This document shows, piece by piece, positions 11,118-22,734 of a DNA stretch of 64,000 bases; the first letter of the stretch is position 1, and every line of letters starts with the position of its first letter. The stretch covers positions 10,378,856 through 10,442,855 of the forward strand of contig CM040117.1 of NCBI GenBank assembly GCA_022559845.1. The letters run 5' to 3'. Source of the stretch: Amorphophallus konjac. Lineage: Eukaryota; Streptophyta; Magnoliopsida; Alismatales; Araceae. The notes under the pieces were generated by a model, which was given only the letters and a program-made list of their open reading frames with translations, did not search any database and was not told where the DNA came from. The position numbers and the translations under genes were made by a program.

Positions 11118-12316
11118 ATGGCACCGAGGCGGAGCACTCGCTCTCAGCAGGGGCAGTCGGCTGGAGGTCAGGAGATCCAGCAGGGGGTCCAGGGGGACCA
11201 GGAGGAGCATAGCAGAGCGCCACTAGGAGCTACCGAGGCCGCGGCTACTACGAGGGTTCTGGGGGCCGAGGATTTCTTCCGTGGCATGTACCAGCTTATG
11301 TCTCAGCAGTTCGGTGGAGAGGCTGGTGAGGGCTCGTCAGCTAGGGGTGGGCCAGGCTGAGCAGTGAGGGACTTCTTGCAGTTCCATCCACCTTACTTTA
11401 GCGGCCAGGCAGACCCTGATACGGCTCGTGATTGGCTTGATGAGATGGAGCGGGTGTTCAGTTCTGCGAAGAGTGCTGCCGAGGACAGAGTAGTGTTGGC
11501 CTACAACCAGTTGCAAGGTACGGCTCGGAAGTGGTGATCTTCCGAGTGGAAGACATCCTTTCAGCTTCGTCCACTTGAGCAGGTCGAGTGGGACGACTTC
11601 GTCAGTGCTTTCGAGCATACGTACTGTCCAGATTTAGTTGCTACGCAGCGGATGCGGGAGTTTCTGGAGCTGGTGCAGGGCGACATGTCAGTGTTGCAGT
11701 ACAGGACCCGATTTGTCGAGCTGGGTCGGTATGCACCTCACATCATGGAGCATGAGAGGGTGAAGACCGCGCAGTTTGTTCAGGGCTTGAGGCAGAGCTG
11801 AGGCACCATCTGATCGCGAACGGGGCCACTGATCTTGAGACGGTGTCTCGTGTTGCGGCTTCCTTGGAGATGGATATGCAGAGGACCCGAGGACCGATCA
11901 GCCAGGGGCAGTCTTTGTCAGGTCGCAGCCAGCAGTCGGCTACCCAGCAGCAGGGTTCCTTCCAACATGCGATGAGTGGTTCAGGAGTGCCGGCACAGGC
12001 AGCGTCGGTGACAGGATCTGCGTCCTTTGGCACGAAGGTCAAGAAGTTTTTCAAGAAAGGGTTCGGTAAGAAGAAGTCCAAGGATCAAGGGCAGGCTTCA
12101 TCGGGCAGTGTACAACAGCCGATTCCTCTTCAGCGTCAGGGATCAGTGGGTGGGTCGCGAGGACCGTGTCCACGGTGTAGTGGGTTCCACCCAGGCAGGC
12201 AGTGCACGTCGCCGATTATCTGTTTTCGGTGTGACCAGCCAGGGCACATGGCGCGTGACTGTCCTCAGAGACCGTCGCAGCAGCATGTTCCCCAACAGCA
12301 GAGGCAGCAGCAGTAG
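11118..12316 (+). pseudogene. gag of the Tekay-type element (frameshifted)
   Basis: Gag forms the virus-like particle and binds the genomic RNA. The start is ATG 11118 (MAPRRSTRSQQGQ). A TGA at 11358-11360 is followed in frame by FLQFHPPYFSGQADPDTA and WLDEMERVF, the retrotransposon Gag core, with another TGA after ARKW near 11536. One base appears deleted near 11792, after which the frame reads ELRHHLIANG. The nucleic-acid-binding end has an incomplete first Cys/His cluster and a CCHC knuckle, CFRCDQPGHMARDC (12221-12262). The TAG at 12314-12316 sits in a Gln run (CAG to TAG), and the same frame continues into pol, so gag and pol were once one reading frame. Confidence 0.85.
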
Positions 12317-15300
12317 GGACAGTATCCGCCGCTACCCAGGACAGCTAGTGTGGGAGGCAGGCAGAGAGCTCGAAGCCAGATCACGCACATGACCAGGGCG
12401 GAGGCAGTGGCGTCGCAGCTCGTGGAAGGTACCGTTCAGATTTTGGGTTGTGCGGCTCGGGTTTTGTTTGATTCTGGCGCGTCTCATTCGTTTATTTCAG
12501 AGGATTTCACGTTGAGCATCGAGGAGCCGGTGACCCAGTTGTCCTGTGATTTGGCAGTGGAGTTGCCTTCGGGTGATTTCATGATCACTCCTTATTGCTT
12601 CGATCAGGTTCCGGTTTGGATCGATGGGCGGAGTATGCCAGGCAGGTTGTATGCGTTGCAGCTTCGGGATTATGATGTGATTCTAGGCATGGATTGGCTC
12701 GAGACTCATGGAGCGGTGGTGGACTGTGGAATGAAGAGGGTCTACTTCCAGCATCCGAGCAAGCGGACCTTCTATTTCCAAGGTATCCGTTCCACCTCTT
12801 CTCGATTCCTCATTTCTGCTATTCGAGCCCGTCGGTTGCTTGATTCTGGTTGTCAGGGTTTTCTCGCGTCCGTGGTTGTGTCTGACCGGATGGAGCCGAA
12901 TGTCGAGGACATTCCGGTGGTGTGCGAGTTTTCCGACGTCTTTCCCGAGGAGTTGCCTGGATTACCTCCCCAGCGGGAGATCGATTTTGTGATCGAGGTT
13001 GTGCCTGGTACGGGACCTTTGGCGAAGGCTCCCTACCGTATGGCCCCCGCTGAGTTGAGGGAGTTGAGGGCGCAGTTGCAGGAGCTGTTGGCCAAGGGGT
13101 ATGTTCGCCCTAACTTTTCCCCTTGGGGTGCGCCCGTGTTGTTTGTGAAGAAGAAGGACGGTAGTCTGCGGCTATGCATTGACTATCGGCAGCTGAATGA
13201 AGTGACCATTAAGAACAAGTATCCGTTGTCACGGATTGATGATTTGTTCGAACAGCTCCAGTCTGCGCGAGTGTTCTCGCAGATTGATTTGCGGTCCGGT
13301 TACTATCAGCTGAGAATTCGCGAGTCCGATGTGGAGAAGACTGCATTCAGTACGAGGTACGGGCATTATGAGTTTTTGGTGATGCCGTTCGGGCTCACCA
13401 ATGCCCCAGCAGCCTTCATGGACTTGATGCAGAGGGTGTTTCATCCGTATTTGGACCAGTTCGTGGTCATTTTCGTGGATGACATCCTTGTTTATTCGCA
13501 GTCTGCCGAGGAGCACGCGTACCATTTGAGTGTGGTGCTGCAGACGTTGCGAGATCACCAGTTGTATGCGAAGCTCAGCAAGTGCGAGTTTTGGCTCGGC
13601 GAGGTGCACTTTCTGGGGCACGTGATTTCTGGTGATGGTATTTCCGTGGACCCCACCAAGGTCGAGGCAGTAATGCAGTGGCCGAGGTCGAGGTCAGTGA
13701 CGGAGATCCGGAGTTTCTTGGGGCTTGCGGGCTATTATCGCCGGTTTATCCAGATTTTTCTCGCATTGCGGCCCCGATAACTAGACTTACGCGGAAGGAT
13801 GTGCCTTTCGTCTGGTCTGAGGAGTGTGAGCAGAGCTTCAGGGAACTGAAGAGATTGCTCACCTCGGCTCCGGTGTTGGTTTTGCCTTCTGGATCGGGAG
13901 GTTTCGTGGTGTGTACAGATGCTTCCGGCGTTGGATTGGGAGCTGTGTTGATGCAGCATGGTAGAGTGGTGACTTATGCATCTCGGCAGCTAAAGTCCCA
14001 CGAGGAGAACTACCCTACCCATGACCTTGAGTTGGCGGCGGTGATCTTCGCGCTGAAGATCTGGAGGCATTATCTGTACGGCGAGAAGTTTGAGGTGTTC
14101 ACTAACCATCAGAGTTTGAGGTACGTGTTCTCGCAGAGGGACCTTAACCTCAGGCAAAGGCGTTGGATGGAATTCATGAAGGATTATGACTTCACCTTGT
14201 CTTATCAGCCGGACAGGATGAATGTCGTCGCCGATGCCCTGAGTCGGAAGGTCACGGTCAGTGCCTTGATGTTGAGGAAGTGGAGGCTCTGGGAACAAGT
14301 GCCCGAAGTATCTTTCAGGCTCAAGATTCCCCAGGAGCCTGGGTTGGCAGTGCTTGCGAGTCTGACTATCACTCCTGCTATCCGTCGTCAGGTGACAGAG
14401 GCTCAGCATGCGGACCCTGACTTGCCCCGGATTTTGGCGATGGCTGATGTGGAACTCGGCGAGGACGGTGCTGCGAGGTTTCGCGGCAGGCTGTACGTCC
14501 CAGCGGAGGAGCAGATTCGTCGTGCGGTGTTGCGCGAGGCTCATGGGAGCAGGTACACCGTACACCCGGGTGCGACAAAGATGTATTGGAACTTGCGGAG
14601 GCAGTTCTGGTGGCCTGGCATGAAGAGAGATGTCGTAGAATTTGTGGCCAGGTGCCTGATCTGTCAGCAGGTGAAGGCGGAGCATCAGCGACCAGGAGGT
14701 ACTCTCCAGCCCTTGGATGTTCCTACGTGGAAGTGGGACCATGTGACCACGGATTTTGTGGTGGGGTTGCCGAGGACCCCGGGTGGGCAGGACAGTATTT
14801 GGTTACTGGTGGATCGGCTGACGAAGGTGACTCGGTTGTTACCGGTCAAAGTCAGCTGGAGCGTGTCCAAGTTGGCTCGTTTGTATGTGGAGCGGATCGT
14901 GCCGTTGCATGGGATTCCCGTTTCGATCGTGTCAGATCGGGATCCGCGCTTCACTTCTGGATTCTGGAGGAGTTTCCAGCGAGCTCTTGGCACGGAGTTG
15001 GCTTTTAGCTCGGCGTATCATCCTCAGTCTGATGGTTAGTCTGAGAGGACCATCCAGACTTTGGAGGACATGCTGAGATCATGCTGCCTGGAGTGGCAGG
15101 GGAGTTGGATTCATCACCTACCATTGGTGGAGTTTGCCTATAACAACAGCTATCATTCGAGCATTGGTATGGCTCCTTATGAGACATTGTATGGGCGTCC
15201 TTGCCGGACTCCACTTGATTGGTTTGAGGTTGGTGAGCGTGTTTTGACGGGACCAGAGTTGGTGCAGCAATGCGTGAATGTTGTGCACTTGGTTCGTCAG

Positions 15301-15791
15301 AACATGTTGGCGGCCCAGAGTCGGCAGAAGAGCTATGCTGACCGTAGAAGGCAGCCTCTCGAGTTCGCCGTGGGCGATCGTGTGTTCTTGAGAGTTTCTC
15401 CGATGAAGGGGGTGATGCGTTTGGACGGCGTGGGAAGCTGAGTCCCCGCTACATTGGTCCTTTTGTGATCTTGGAGCGCATCGGTGAGGTTGCTTACCGG
15501 TTGCAGTTACCCCTTGAGTTGGCGTCGGTGCATGACGTGTTCCACGTCTCGATGTTGCGGAAATATGTGCCCGATGACTCTCATGTGCTCGAGATTTCTG
15601 TTTGGCCTGAGGTGACTCCAGATCTCTCTCTCCCAGAGTTTCCGATCCGCGTGGAGGATAGGCGAGAGCAGCGCCTACGGAACAAAGTCATCCCCTTGGT
15701 AAAGGTGGTGTGGCAGCGGCACTCTGGTGGTGAGGCTTCTTGGGAACGTAAGGACGAGATGCGTCAGCAGTTCCCGTACCTGTTTGAGTGA
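12317..15791 (+). pseudogene. pol of the Tekay-type element: protease, RT, RNase H, integrase, chromodomain-like tail
   Basis: The domains come in order. The protease has [13 protein letters not shown] near 12460. RT has [19 protein letters not shown] and the catalytic FVDDILVYS near 13472. RNase H has CTDASGVGLGAVL near 13914. Integrase has an HHCC zinc-binding region (14540-14670), then the core Asp residues in TTDFVVGLP and VSDRDPRF. The core Glu lies in SERTIQTLE, directly after a TAG at 15037-15039 that replaces Gln. The tail (about 15640-15790) carries RREQRLRNKVIPLVKVVW and WERKDEMRQQFPYLFE, the Tekay-type chromodomain region. One-base deletions near 13751 and 15422 shift the frame. 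The enzymes would copy and integrate the element if intact; here they are inactive. Confidence 0.9.
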
Positions 15792-15842
15792 GTCTTCCTC
15801 TTCTTTCCCCTTGGGTTGTTCTTAATTTCGAAGACGAAATTC

Positions 15843-15858
15843 CTTAAGGGGGGAGGGC
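15843..15858 (+). other. Polypurine tract before the 3' LTR
   Basis: A purine-rich run, AAGGGGGGAGGG, ends one base before the 3' LTR and would prime plus-strand DNA synthesis. Confidence 0.85.
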
Positions 15859-18485
15859 TGTAATATCCCGGACCTTTCGGATCCCTCTTCGTGGGTCCCG
15901 GATCTTATCTTCGGAGTGTCCGGCTCCGTTGTGTCCGAAATTTCGTTTCGGTCATTCTTCGTATTCGGATCGGCGCGATCCGGAGTTGTTTCGGAGGCTC
16001 GGAGGTGTTTCGCGGCTTTTCCGCGTGTGTTTTCCGATTTCCGGTGTGTGTTTCGGCTTTTTCTTCGGAAGCTCGTTGCGGGTGGACCGGGCCGTTCACC
16101 TGGGCACGAGTGGTACCGTTGCGATCGGTGCGTTCCGAGGATCCCGAAAATGTACTTTTTAATTTTTTGGTATTTTTCTAAAAAAATCAGATTTTCTATA
16201 TATTCCCATTTTCTTTTCTTCTTTTCTCTTTTCTTCTTCTTCCTTCCTCTCTCTCTCTCACGCGACCGTGGCCGCCTCTCTCTCTCCTTCTCTCCCGTTC
16301 GACCGTGCCGACCCCCGTTCCGGCTGCAGACGGCGGCGGTGCGACGGCCCGAGGACGTGGGTGACGTAGTGGCGATCGTGCGGGCATACGGCGAGCATGG
16401 GAAGTGTGGGAAGGCGAGATTCTAACGGCGTTCTTCGCAGCTTTGAGCTCGGATCAGAGCGTTTCGTCACGAACCGGAGGTAGGGTGACGTTCCTTAGCC
16501 TCTTGTCTTCCTTCCCCGTGAGTTTCGGCTCAAGACGAGGTCGAGAGGGGTTTATTTTGAGCCAGGAAGGGTTGATCATGCCGCGTGGTGAGTTCGTCCG
16601 ATCCATCGTTTTGAGCCCCGATTTCACGGTTTAAGGGCGTAGGAGCATGCTAGGGGGCTTGGGGGTTCTTCTCTCGCCATTTCCCCCTCCGTGGGGCTTG
16701 TTTTGAGGCCGATTGGGCGATTCCGGCGGGGTTCGCCGTTTTCACGCCGGTGAGTGATGTGCGGTCGAACCAGTGACCGCATAACCCTTATGCGGTCCTA
16801 TTCGGACCGTTCATCGGCACGGCGCGCTTTGGCTGGGGCTTGGCACGCTGTGGGCTTGGACGGTCTATCGTGGGACCGTATATCCTAATGTGCGGCCCCA
16901 CAACGACCGCCTAACCCTAGGGTTTTTGACCGTTGGTTGTGACTGTTGTGCAGTGCACTGGGATGTGCGGCCAGGAGCTGGCCGCATAACCCTTTGTACG
17001 GCCAGGTGCTGGCCGTACATCCCCTAGTGCTATGGTTGGATGTGCGGTCTGGCCTTGACCGCACAACCCCTGAACGGCTAAGCCGTAGCCGCTCTTCCCC
17101 AAGTGCGGCCAAGGACTAACCGTCCAGGCTTTTTATCGTTGGGAGATGAGCGGCCAGGAGCTGACCGTTCCTCACCCACGTGCGGTCAAGAGTTGACCGC
17201 ACATCTGTTTGAACGGTCTTGTGTTGGCCGTTCATCTGCCGTTTGGACCCTGGGTGGAACGGTCCTGATATGACCGTTCAAACCCTTGTGCGGTCCCTGT
17301 GTGACCGCACATCCCTGAGCGGCCCAGTGTGGACCGTTCAAGGGGATGGGTTGCGTCGGCGTGTCTCTCATCGTACAGAATGTACCAGGAGATGTCGTTG
17401 TCGGCTTTTGTCACCGTGCGACGGCGTTGGTACAAGGAGCGTTCCGCGTACCGGCCCTTGTGACGTTTTCCGTTGGCTTGAGAGTCTACTCCTTCAGTGA
17501 CCCTCCACTAGTCGTAGCCTACCAGTACGCGGTACCGGTCGCACCTGGGAGTGGTGTACGGGCTTACCCTTAGAGGCGGTTTGTGGACCGGTTGCCGTCG
17601 GGCCCCACGTCTTGCAGCCAGAGTCCGGCTGAGGGGAAAACCGGTCAGAGGGCCAGACCAGGGACGTGCGGTCTGTGTGTGCACACGTGGTTGGGGGTGG
17701 TTGGACCCACATCGACGGGCGTGACCCCAGCTAGTCACTTGTTTGTGGATACTTGTGTGGTGTTCGTGCCTTGGGTAGGCGCTACCACGTCAGGCAGTTC
17801 ACCTGCGGTGCGGTGTAAGTCGTCAGGGGACGCTACCGGCTGTGCTTCTAGTGGGAGGTACTCCTGTCGAGTACGGAGTGACAGACTGTCAGTCGTGTGT
17901 TTCCGACCTTCGAGTTTTGCCGGGTCGACCGTTGAGTTCCGGTTGTCTCTCCGTGGCACGTGTGCGGATTTGCGTGCCATAGGATCTTTGTTTGGTAGAG
18001 TACATGGCTTTCCTTTCCGAGGTACTCTCCTACCGCTGGCGTAGTGGTTTCCCATTTTACGAGGTAGGGTTCGAGTGATCCCTACTGAGTCTTGTTCCGA
18101 GACACATTCCCTACGTGTTTTCACCGTGTGTCAGGTGAGGCGCCCCCCCTGGGGAGCGCGTCTGGGATGCAGCGTGGTGCGGGTGCCCAGAGGTAGTGCC
18201 AGAGGTCAGAGCCGGGGTATGCCCCGTGCAGCTGTACTTTTCTTTCTTATCTCTGTACTAGTTGTGGACTAATGTTGTTGTTATTTATTTTCTATTGTGG
18301 ACCATGTAAAATGCTAATTTATTTCCTGCTTCATATTATAACTGTTTAATTTCTGCAATTACTTGTGATACTTGTGTAGTTTCCACACCATCCTTCTAAC
18401 CCTTCAGAGTCTTCGGACTCGTGGGTGGCGGTGCGAGTCTCGGGTTATCGGGCCTTCCCGGTAATCGGATTCTCGGGTCGTTACA
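15859..18485 (+). repeat. 3' LTR of the Tekay-type element
   Basis: 2,627 bp, matching 8331-10953 along its whole length with TG and CA ends. It is followed at once by the second GCCGT target-site copy (18486-18490). Confidence 0.93.
16760..17338. repeat. Short-palindrome array, copy in the 3' LTR
   Basis: This is the counterpart of 9242-9807. The first site begins at 16760 and the last is AGCGGCC-N7-GACCGTT at 17318-17338. The first site has GACCGCA where the 5' LTR copy has GACCACA, so the 3' LTR keeps the better palindrome. A small insertion near 16930 separates two of the sites. Confidence 0.85.
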
Positions 18486-18490
18486 GCCGT

Positions 18491-18922
18491 GGTGCCGAAC
18501 GGGGGCCTATGACTGGATAACTGGGGGATACGTCGATCCGGTATCTGGGCGAGGGTCGGTCGCGACTCGAATTGAGGGGTCGGACATGGCCTCGTGACTG
18601 CGAGTGATCATGACATCATGGCACGCGTGTGGTTGCAACCGACAGGCGCGCGAGGGGAAATCCCGGCATGAGGGGATGTCCGCCCATGTCGCAATGTCTC
18701 ACATACGGTGGGTGTTGACTTGTGTGTGACGGTTACATAAGGCGTGAGGGGAGTGCGAACGACATACCCCCTGCGTATGAGACCGCCGAACAAGTCACCC
18801 ACACACAATTCTCCTTAGCTCGTTGCTCGGAGCCACGCTCGAAGTCTTGTGCTTGCCAGTTGTCGATCGGAGTAGCTTTGATTGATCTTGGATGCTTTTT
18901 CATCCCTTCAGCTCCTAAGGGG
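18491..18922. other. Right flank of the Tekay insertion, no gene
   Basis: GC-rich, repeat-derived sequence that would join 7567-8330 before the Tekay insertion. I see no coding domain or repeat. It ends at a possible TATA element (TATTTATA, 18923-18930). Confidence 0.4.
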
Positions 18923-19293
18923 TATTTATAGGGGAAGCTGAAGGGTCACAAGGGGTTTACGCGGACCAGCTAGGGGGGGTGAGTTGGTCCGCGTAAACCC
19001 AAGTGAATAGTGTCACTGGGTTATGGGGTTACGGACTGAGAGAGAGGGGGGGAATGAGATTTACGCGGACCAGCCAGGGGGCCCTGGCTGGTCTGTATAA
19101 ACCCCCCTTGGATGGGGGTTTAGGCGGACCAGCTAGGGGGGCTAGGGGGGCCTGGCTGGTCCGCCTAAACCCCCAAGGGTTTAGGCGGTCTGGTTTTTTT
19201 TTCTTTTTGAAAAAATTAATTTTTTTGAATTGAATGGGGGTTTACGCGGTTCGATCCAAGAGAGAGAGAGAGGCTGGTCCCCACCCTATAAAA
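18923..19293 (+). promoter_or_regulatory. Putative promoter and leader of the Tat-A PMD gene, with two TATA-like elements
   Basis: TATTTATA (18923-18930) and TATAAAA (19287-19293) are plausible TATA boxes on the strand of the PMD gene that starts at 20691. Between them lie three strong hairpins. The leader would have to span 19.3-20.7 kb and end in an intron whose acceptor, TCTTGCAG, is at 20681-20688. This is an inference from position. Confidence 0.35.
18953..19174. repeat. Three related hairpins in tandem
   Basis: Hairpin 1 has perfect 16-bp arms GGGTTTACGCGGACCA (18953-18968) and their reverse complement (18985-19000). Hairpin 2 has 20-bp arms (19060-19079 and 19082-19101) with two mismatches and a loop of about 2 nt. 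Hairpin 3 has perfect 20-bp arms (19114-19133 and 19155-19174). All three share the TTTA(C/G)GCGGACCAGC core. Partial copies of the core follow at 19179 and 19240. Confidence 0.92.
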
Positions 19294-19599
19294 TCTGATA
19301 TTTTTGGGTCTTTTTCTTCCTAATTTGACTAAGAAAAAAAGGACAAGTGGGTGAAAGGATACGCGGAGCTTTCAGAGGCTTATGTGCGCGCCGACTTGCG
19401 GGATCCCGACGTGGTGTCGCTTTGCGCTCCCGCGTCCACGTGTCACCTTCTCAGACTGGTACGGCACACGAATCGCATCGTAGGACCGTAATTGGACGAA
19501 CCAGGGCTGAGTGGGGTCGTGGGACCATCGGGATGGAGGGAGGGCGCGGCCCCCAGGGAGTTCGCCCTCCCTGGGGTGCGCGGCCATGCCCCGGGGCGA

Positions 19600-20520
19600 A
19601 CTGGCCCCAGGTTGGCCGTAACCCCGAGGGATGGCCCCTGGGGGTCTTCTCATGTTGCCTGGGGATGTCCTTTGACGGAGTTTGAACTCCGGGAGGCTGG
19701 CATGGGCCCGTAGGGCCGTTGTTCTTCGAGTTGGAGTGGCTGCTCGTGAGGTGTTCGGGTAAATGCCCGACACACCCCGGGTTGCCGAATGAGCCGCGTA
19801 GGTGGCCGACGGGCCTTGAATTTGGCCTAGACCAAGGGTAGAAGTCCATAGGGACTGGGAGGAGGCACCTTGGCCCCATGGGCCTTATCTCGTGCTACGT
19901 GCCATGTTGTACGGCGGGTTGGCAGGGTAGCCTCCGGTTGTCCCGAGAGCTAAGTTCAGTGGCTCATTGCCACGTGTCTGAGGGTCGGGGGTGGCCCCGA
20001 CTTGCTGGGGGGTCGTTGTAGGACCCAATTAGTGAGCTGGAGCCACGGGGTGGCCCGTGGGTTGGTGTAGAAGGGTTGAAACGTGTGCGCCCACAAGGTG
20101 TTCGGTAGAATGCCGAACACATGTGTGTGAGCCGTACACGCGTGATGCGGGCCTCCGAAGCCTGTGGTTGACTTGCTCGGGTCTCCCTTTGACCTTGGAG
20201 GGTTGAATGAGGAGTCTCGGAGTGGGCCCGTGACTCCTTTATTGGATGCCTCGTGGCGTGGCTTGGCGTCGGGGCGCCCCCGGGTGGTCCGGGTGGTCGT
20301 GTGGAACGCGGGGAAAGTCCGCAACTTACGGATCGGGAGTGGTCCCGATTGATTGCTAGTGCCGCCGTACGCCTCAGCTAGTGGGTTGGGGCCGTTGGTC
20401 GGGCCCACTGGGTTGCCGGAGAGGCTGGGTAGCCCCCCGTCTTGAAGGTGTTCGAGGGAATTCCCGAACCCTTATTTCTGGGTATTTTGGCCGGGAAATA
20501 GTCTGGGTACAACAAATGCC
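19600..20520. repeat. Diverged tandem repeat of about 347 bp, each unit with a short palindrome
   Basis: Three palindromes of the type GTGTTCGG-N7-CCGAACAC lie at 19751-19773, 20098-20120 and 20448-20471, so the spacing is 347 and 350 bp. The intervening DNA is related too: GGTCGGGGGTGGCCCCGAC near 19984 matches GATCGGGAGTGGTCCCGAT near 20332, and GAGCTGG / GTGGGTTGG blocks recur upstream of each palindrome. The block lies in the presumed 5' region of the Tat-A PMD gene. Confidence 0.75.
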
Positions 20521-20690
20521 CCCCACGGGGCGTGCGTCGGAGGCGGGGACGAGGGCGTGCGGCCCGTGAGATCATCTTTCTGAGTTGTTGTAGTTGTATT
20601 TTGACGCTTCATTTGTCTTTATTTTGATGTGTTGTACATGTGGATTTTCTGGTATGCTGACTATTTTTCTGGGTGCCTTGTCTTGCAGCT

Positions 20691-22476
20691 ATGGCACGCT
20701 TCAGCAGAGATGGGCGGGTCCTGAGGCGGCTGGCTTGGGAGGAGGATGACTGGGTACTGTGGAATGATTGACCGATGCGTCCTCTAGATGCACCAGTGAT
20801 CACTGTGGCTGGTATAGAGCAGCTGGACCGGGACCATATGGCCGTGGCTGAGGGTCTGATTGGTGAGAGGACAGCGGGAGCAGGGGCCGTGGAAGTGGCC
20901 AGGGTTCTGGAGGCAGGTGATCTATACAGTTACGACCGAAGCGGGGGCTATCCGTTGGAGTTCCCCCTGGATCGTCATATGCTTGAATTCATCCGTGGAT
21001 ATGTCCCTCCTGGTGTGGAGGAGGGCGACTCGCAGATTCCGGGAGCCTGCCGCCGGCTTGAGCGGGCCATCCTGATTGGCAGGGAAAGCCTGCTTGGTAC
21101 CACTTTCTGCAGCTACCCAAGCTTTTCAGAGGACTACTGGAGGCAGCGCCAGTTTTCCAGCGTCGATTATCTGGGGTTCTTTGGCATGGCGGAGCAGTCC
21201 GGAGTCAGAGTTGGGCCGATTGGCCCCGCTAGCTGGGATTTGCACGGCCACCACCGCACAGAGACGGAGGGAATTGCTGGATTGGTATTAGAGCCCGCTG
21301 GTGTGCAGTACGCTGGAGAGGGCTACGATGACGACAGTATGCTGAATGGAATCATGCGGCAGACCGTCACTAGCTGGTAAGGCCGCTGGACAGTGATGCC
21401 GTCACATTACTACCGCCAGGGTGCCACAGAGTGGTTGATGGGGATTGTCCACCACTACCGGGTGTTGCTGGATCGAGCTGGGATCAGGTACGCGGTGACT
21501 GCCGCTCTGTACGCGTACCCGTGCTACACCGAATTGCTGCAGGGCTTGCTGGAGCGTTTCAACAGTCGTTGAAACACGGTGGCAACAGTAGAGGGAGAGA
21601 CCAGCCTTGACTTGTGGTCTCTATTTAGGATTTCTGGCTTGCCGATTATCGGCGAAGGGTACGAGGAGGTAGTGCTAGATGACCTCCACCGCAATCACAC
21701 TGACGGACTGGGAAGATACCGAGTGCCTTACAGTTATCGGTATTTGATAAAGACTTGGAGAGATTTGGTTCTGGCAGGGAGAGAGAGAGCTGCTCAGACT
21801 CCCCGGGTACCACTGAATGTATGGGTCCGTCATTTCTACAATGGGCCATTTTGCTTCTACCAGGAGTTTGCCAGGGATCAAACTCCATGGGAGGAGTGCA
21901 CGGAGGTGAAGCTACACTTTCGGACGTACTCCATATATGTGTATGCACCGCGGGAGGGGTGGAATCCCCATGGTTTGCCAGACGTGACATATCTTGCAGC
22001 GTATCTGGCATATTGGCTGGTGACTTTCGTAGTTCCTCATGGAGAGGACGGGCTGTTGAGAGCTGAGTTGTTGTGGCCGGCTTGCTTGTTGGCTGAGGGG
22101 AGGCAGTTAGCTCTAGCTCCCGCCGCACAGACCAACATCTACCAGGGGCTTGGAGTTCTGGCGGCTCACTCAGCGCCGAGGGAGAGGAGTATACTTCTGC
22201 CGACCCACTACCTTAGTGTGTGGGCCGGGTTACTGTTCCCAGGACTGGTGACGCGAGGTGCTGTGGCGAACTCGACGTCACCACTTTTGTTCAGCTTTAC
22301 TGGGCAGCCGGATGGAGACACAGAGGAGCAGCTTGAGGGGGCCAGGATGGCCCTTTGTTACCTGCCCACCCGGGGCGAGGAGGGGCTACCCTTCGACAGT
22401 GCAGCGAGGGACTCTGGCTTCTTTATGGGGGCTTCAGGTGGAGGGGCGACCAGCACCCACCCCAGTCAGGGGGCAG
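20691..22476 (+). pseudogene. PMD (plant mobile domain) gene of Tat-A, N-terminal part
   Basis: An extra gene of a Tat-type retrotransposon, of the aminotransferase-like plant mobile domain family. ATG 20691 follows an intron acceptor (TCTTGCAG, 20681-20688). One frame runs from about 20775 to 22476, with stops at 20767-20769 (TGA), 21378-21380 (TAA) and near 21570 (TGA). Landmarks are YPLEFPLDRHMLEFI, then ETSLDLWSLFRISGLPIIGE, YRVPYSYRYLIKTWRDL, LAAYLAYWLVTFVVPHGEDG and LWPACLLAEGRQLAL. The minus-strand gene at 56036-61195 shares them (ETSLDLWSLSQLSGLPI, FGFSYRYLMKAYRSL, YLTFWLCTFTLPQGDE). The cellular role of transposon-borne PMD proteins is unknown to me; host PMD proteins such as MAIN and MAIL1 affect silencing and gene expression. 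The gene is cut at about 22476 and resumes at 27411. Confidence 0.75.
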
Positions 22477-22507
22477 TGTGGACGTGCAAAATTGCACGCC
22501 CATACGT
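22477..22507. repeat. Near-perfect palindrome at the left border of the insertion
   Basis: Arms GTGTGGACGTGCAA and its near reverse complement TTGCACGCCCATAC (12 of 14 paired) meet around an AA centre. It lies exactly where PMD coding similarity ends. Confidence 0.7.
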
Positions 22508-22734
22508 CCCAGTTAGCCCGGCATCGACAACAACTTCAGCCAAAAAGATTGCGAAGAAAGAGGGCCATCCGGACTCTCTGAATATCAACACACGCTGCCG
22601 TAAAGCCGTCTCCGGAGTCACGACGGTGAAGAGAAATCAACCACCAAGAGCCCCACAATTCATGGGCCTCGAAGAAAACCAGACGAACCATGACTCAAGC
22701 TCAGAACGGGCTCAGAAATGCACCTAGGGTGGCC

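Larger units (their letters stand above)
8331..18485 (+). mobile_element. Ty3/gypsy chromovirus, Tekay/Del type, full-length with both LTRs
   Basis: The 10,155-bp element is bounded by two near-identical direct LTRs starting TGTAATATCC and ending GGGTCGTTACA. A perfect 5-bp target duplication GCCGT flanks it (8326-8330 and 18486-18490). The internal order is primer site, gag with a CCHC knuckle, protease, RT, RNase H, integrase, chromodomain-like tail and a purine tract, which is typical of chromoviruses. The very long LTRs and the C-terminal motif RREQRLRNKVIPLVKVVW point to the Tekay/Del clade. Coding regions carry three one-base deletions and several stops, so it is not autonomous, but the structure is intact. 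Confidence 0.93.

Noticed and set aside
13990..14742. 250-codon frame opposite the Tekay RNase H/integrase region
   Set aside because: Shadow of the coding strand; no independent similarity.
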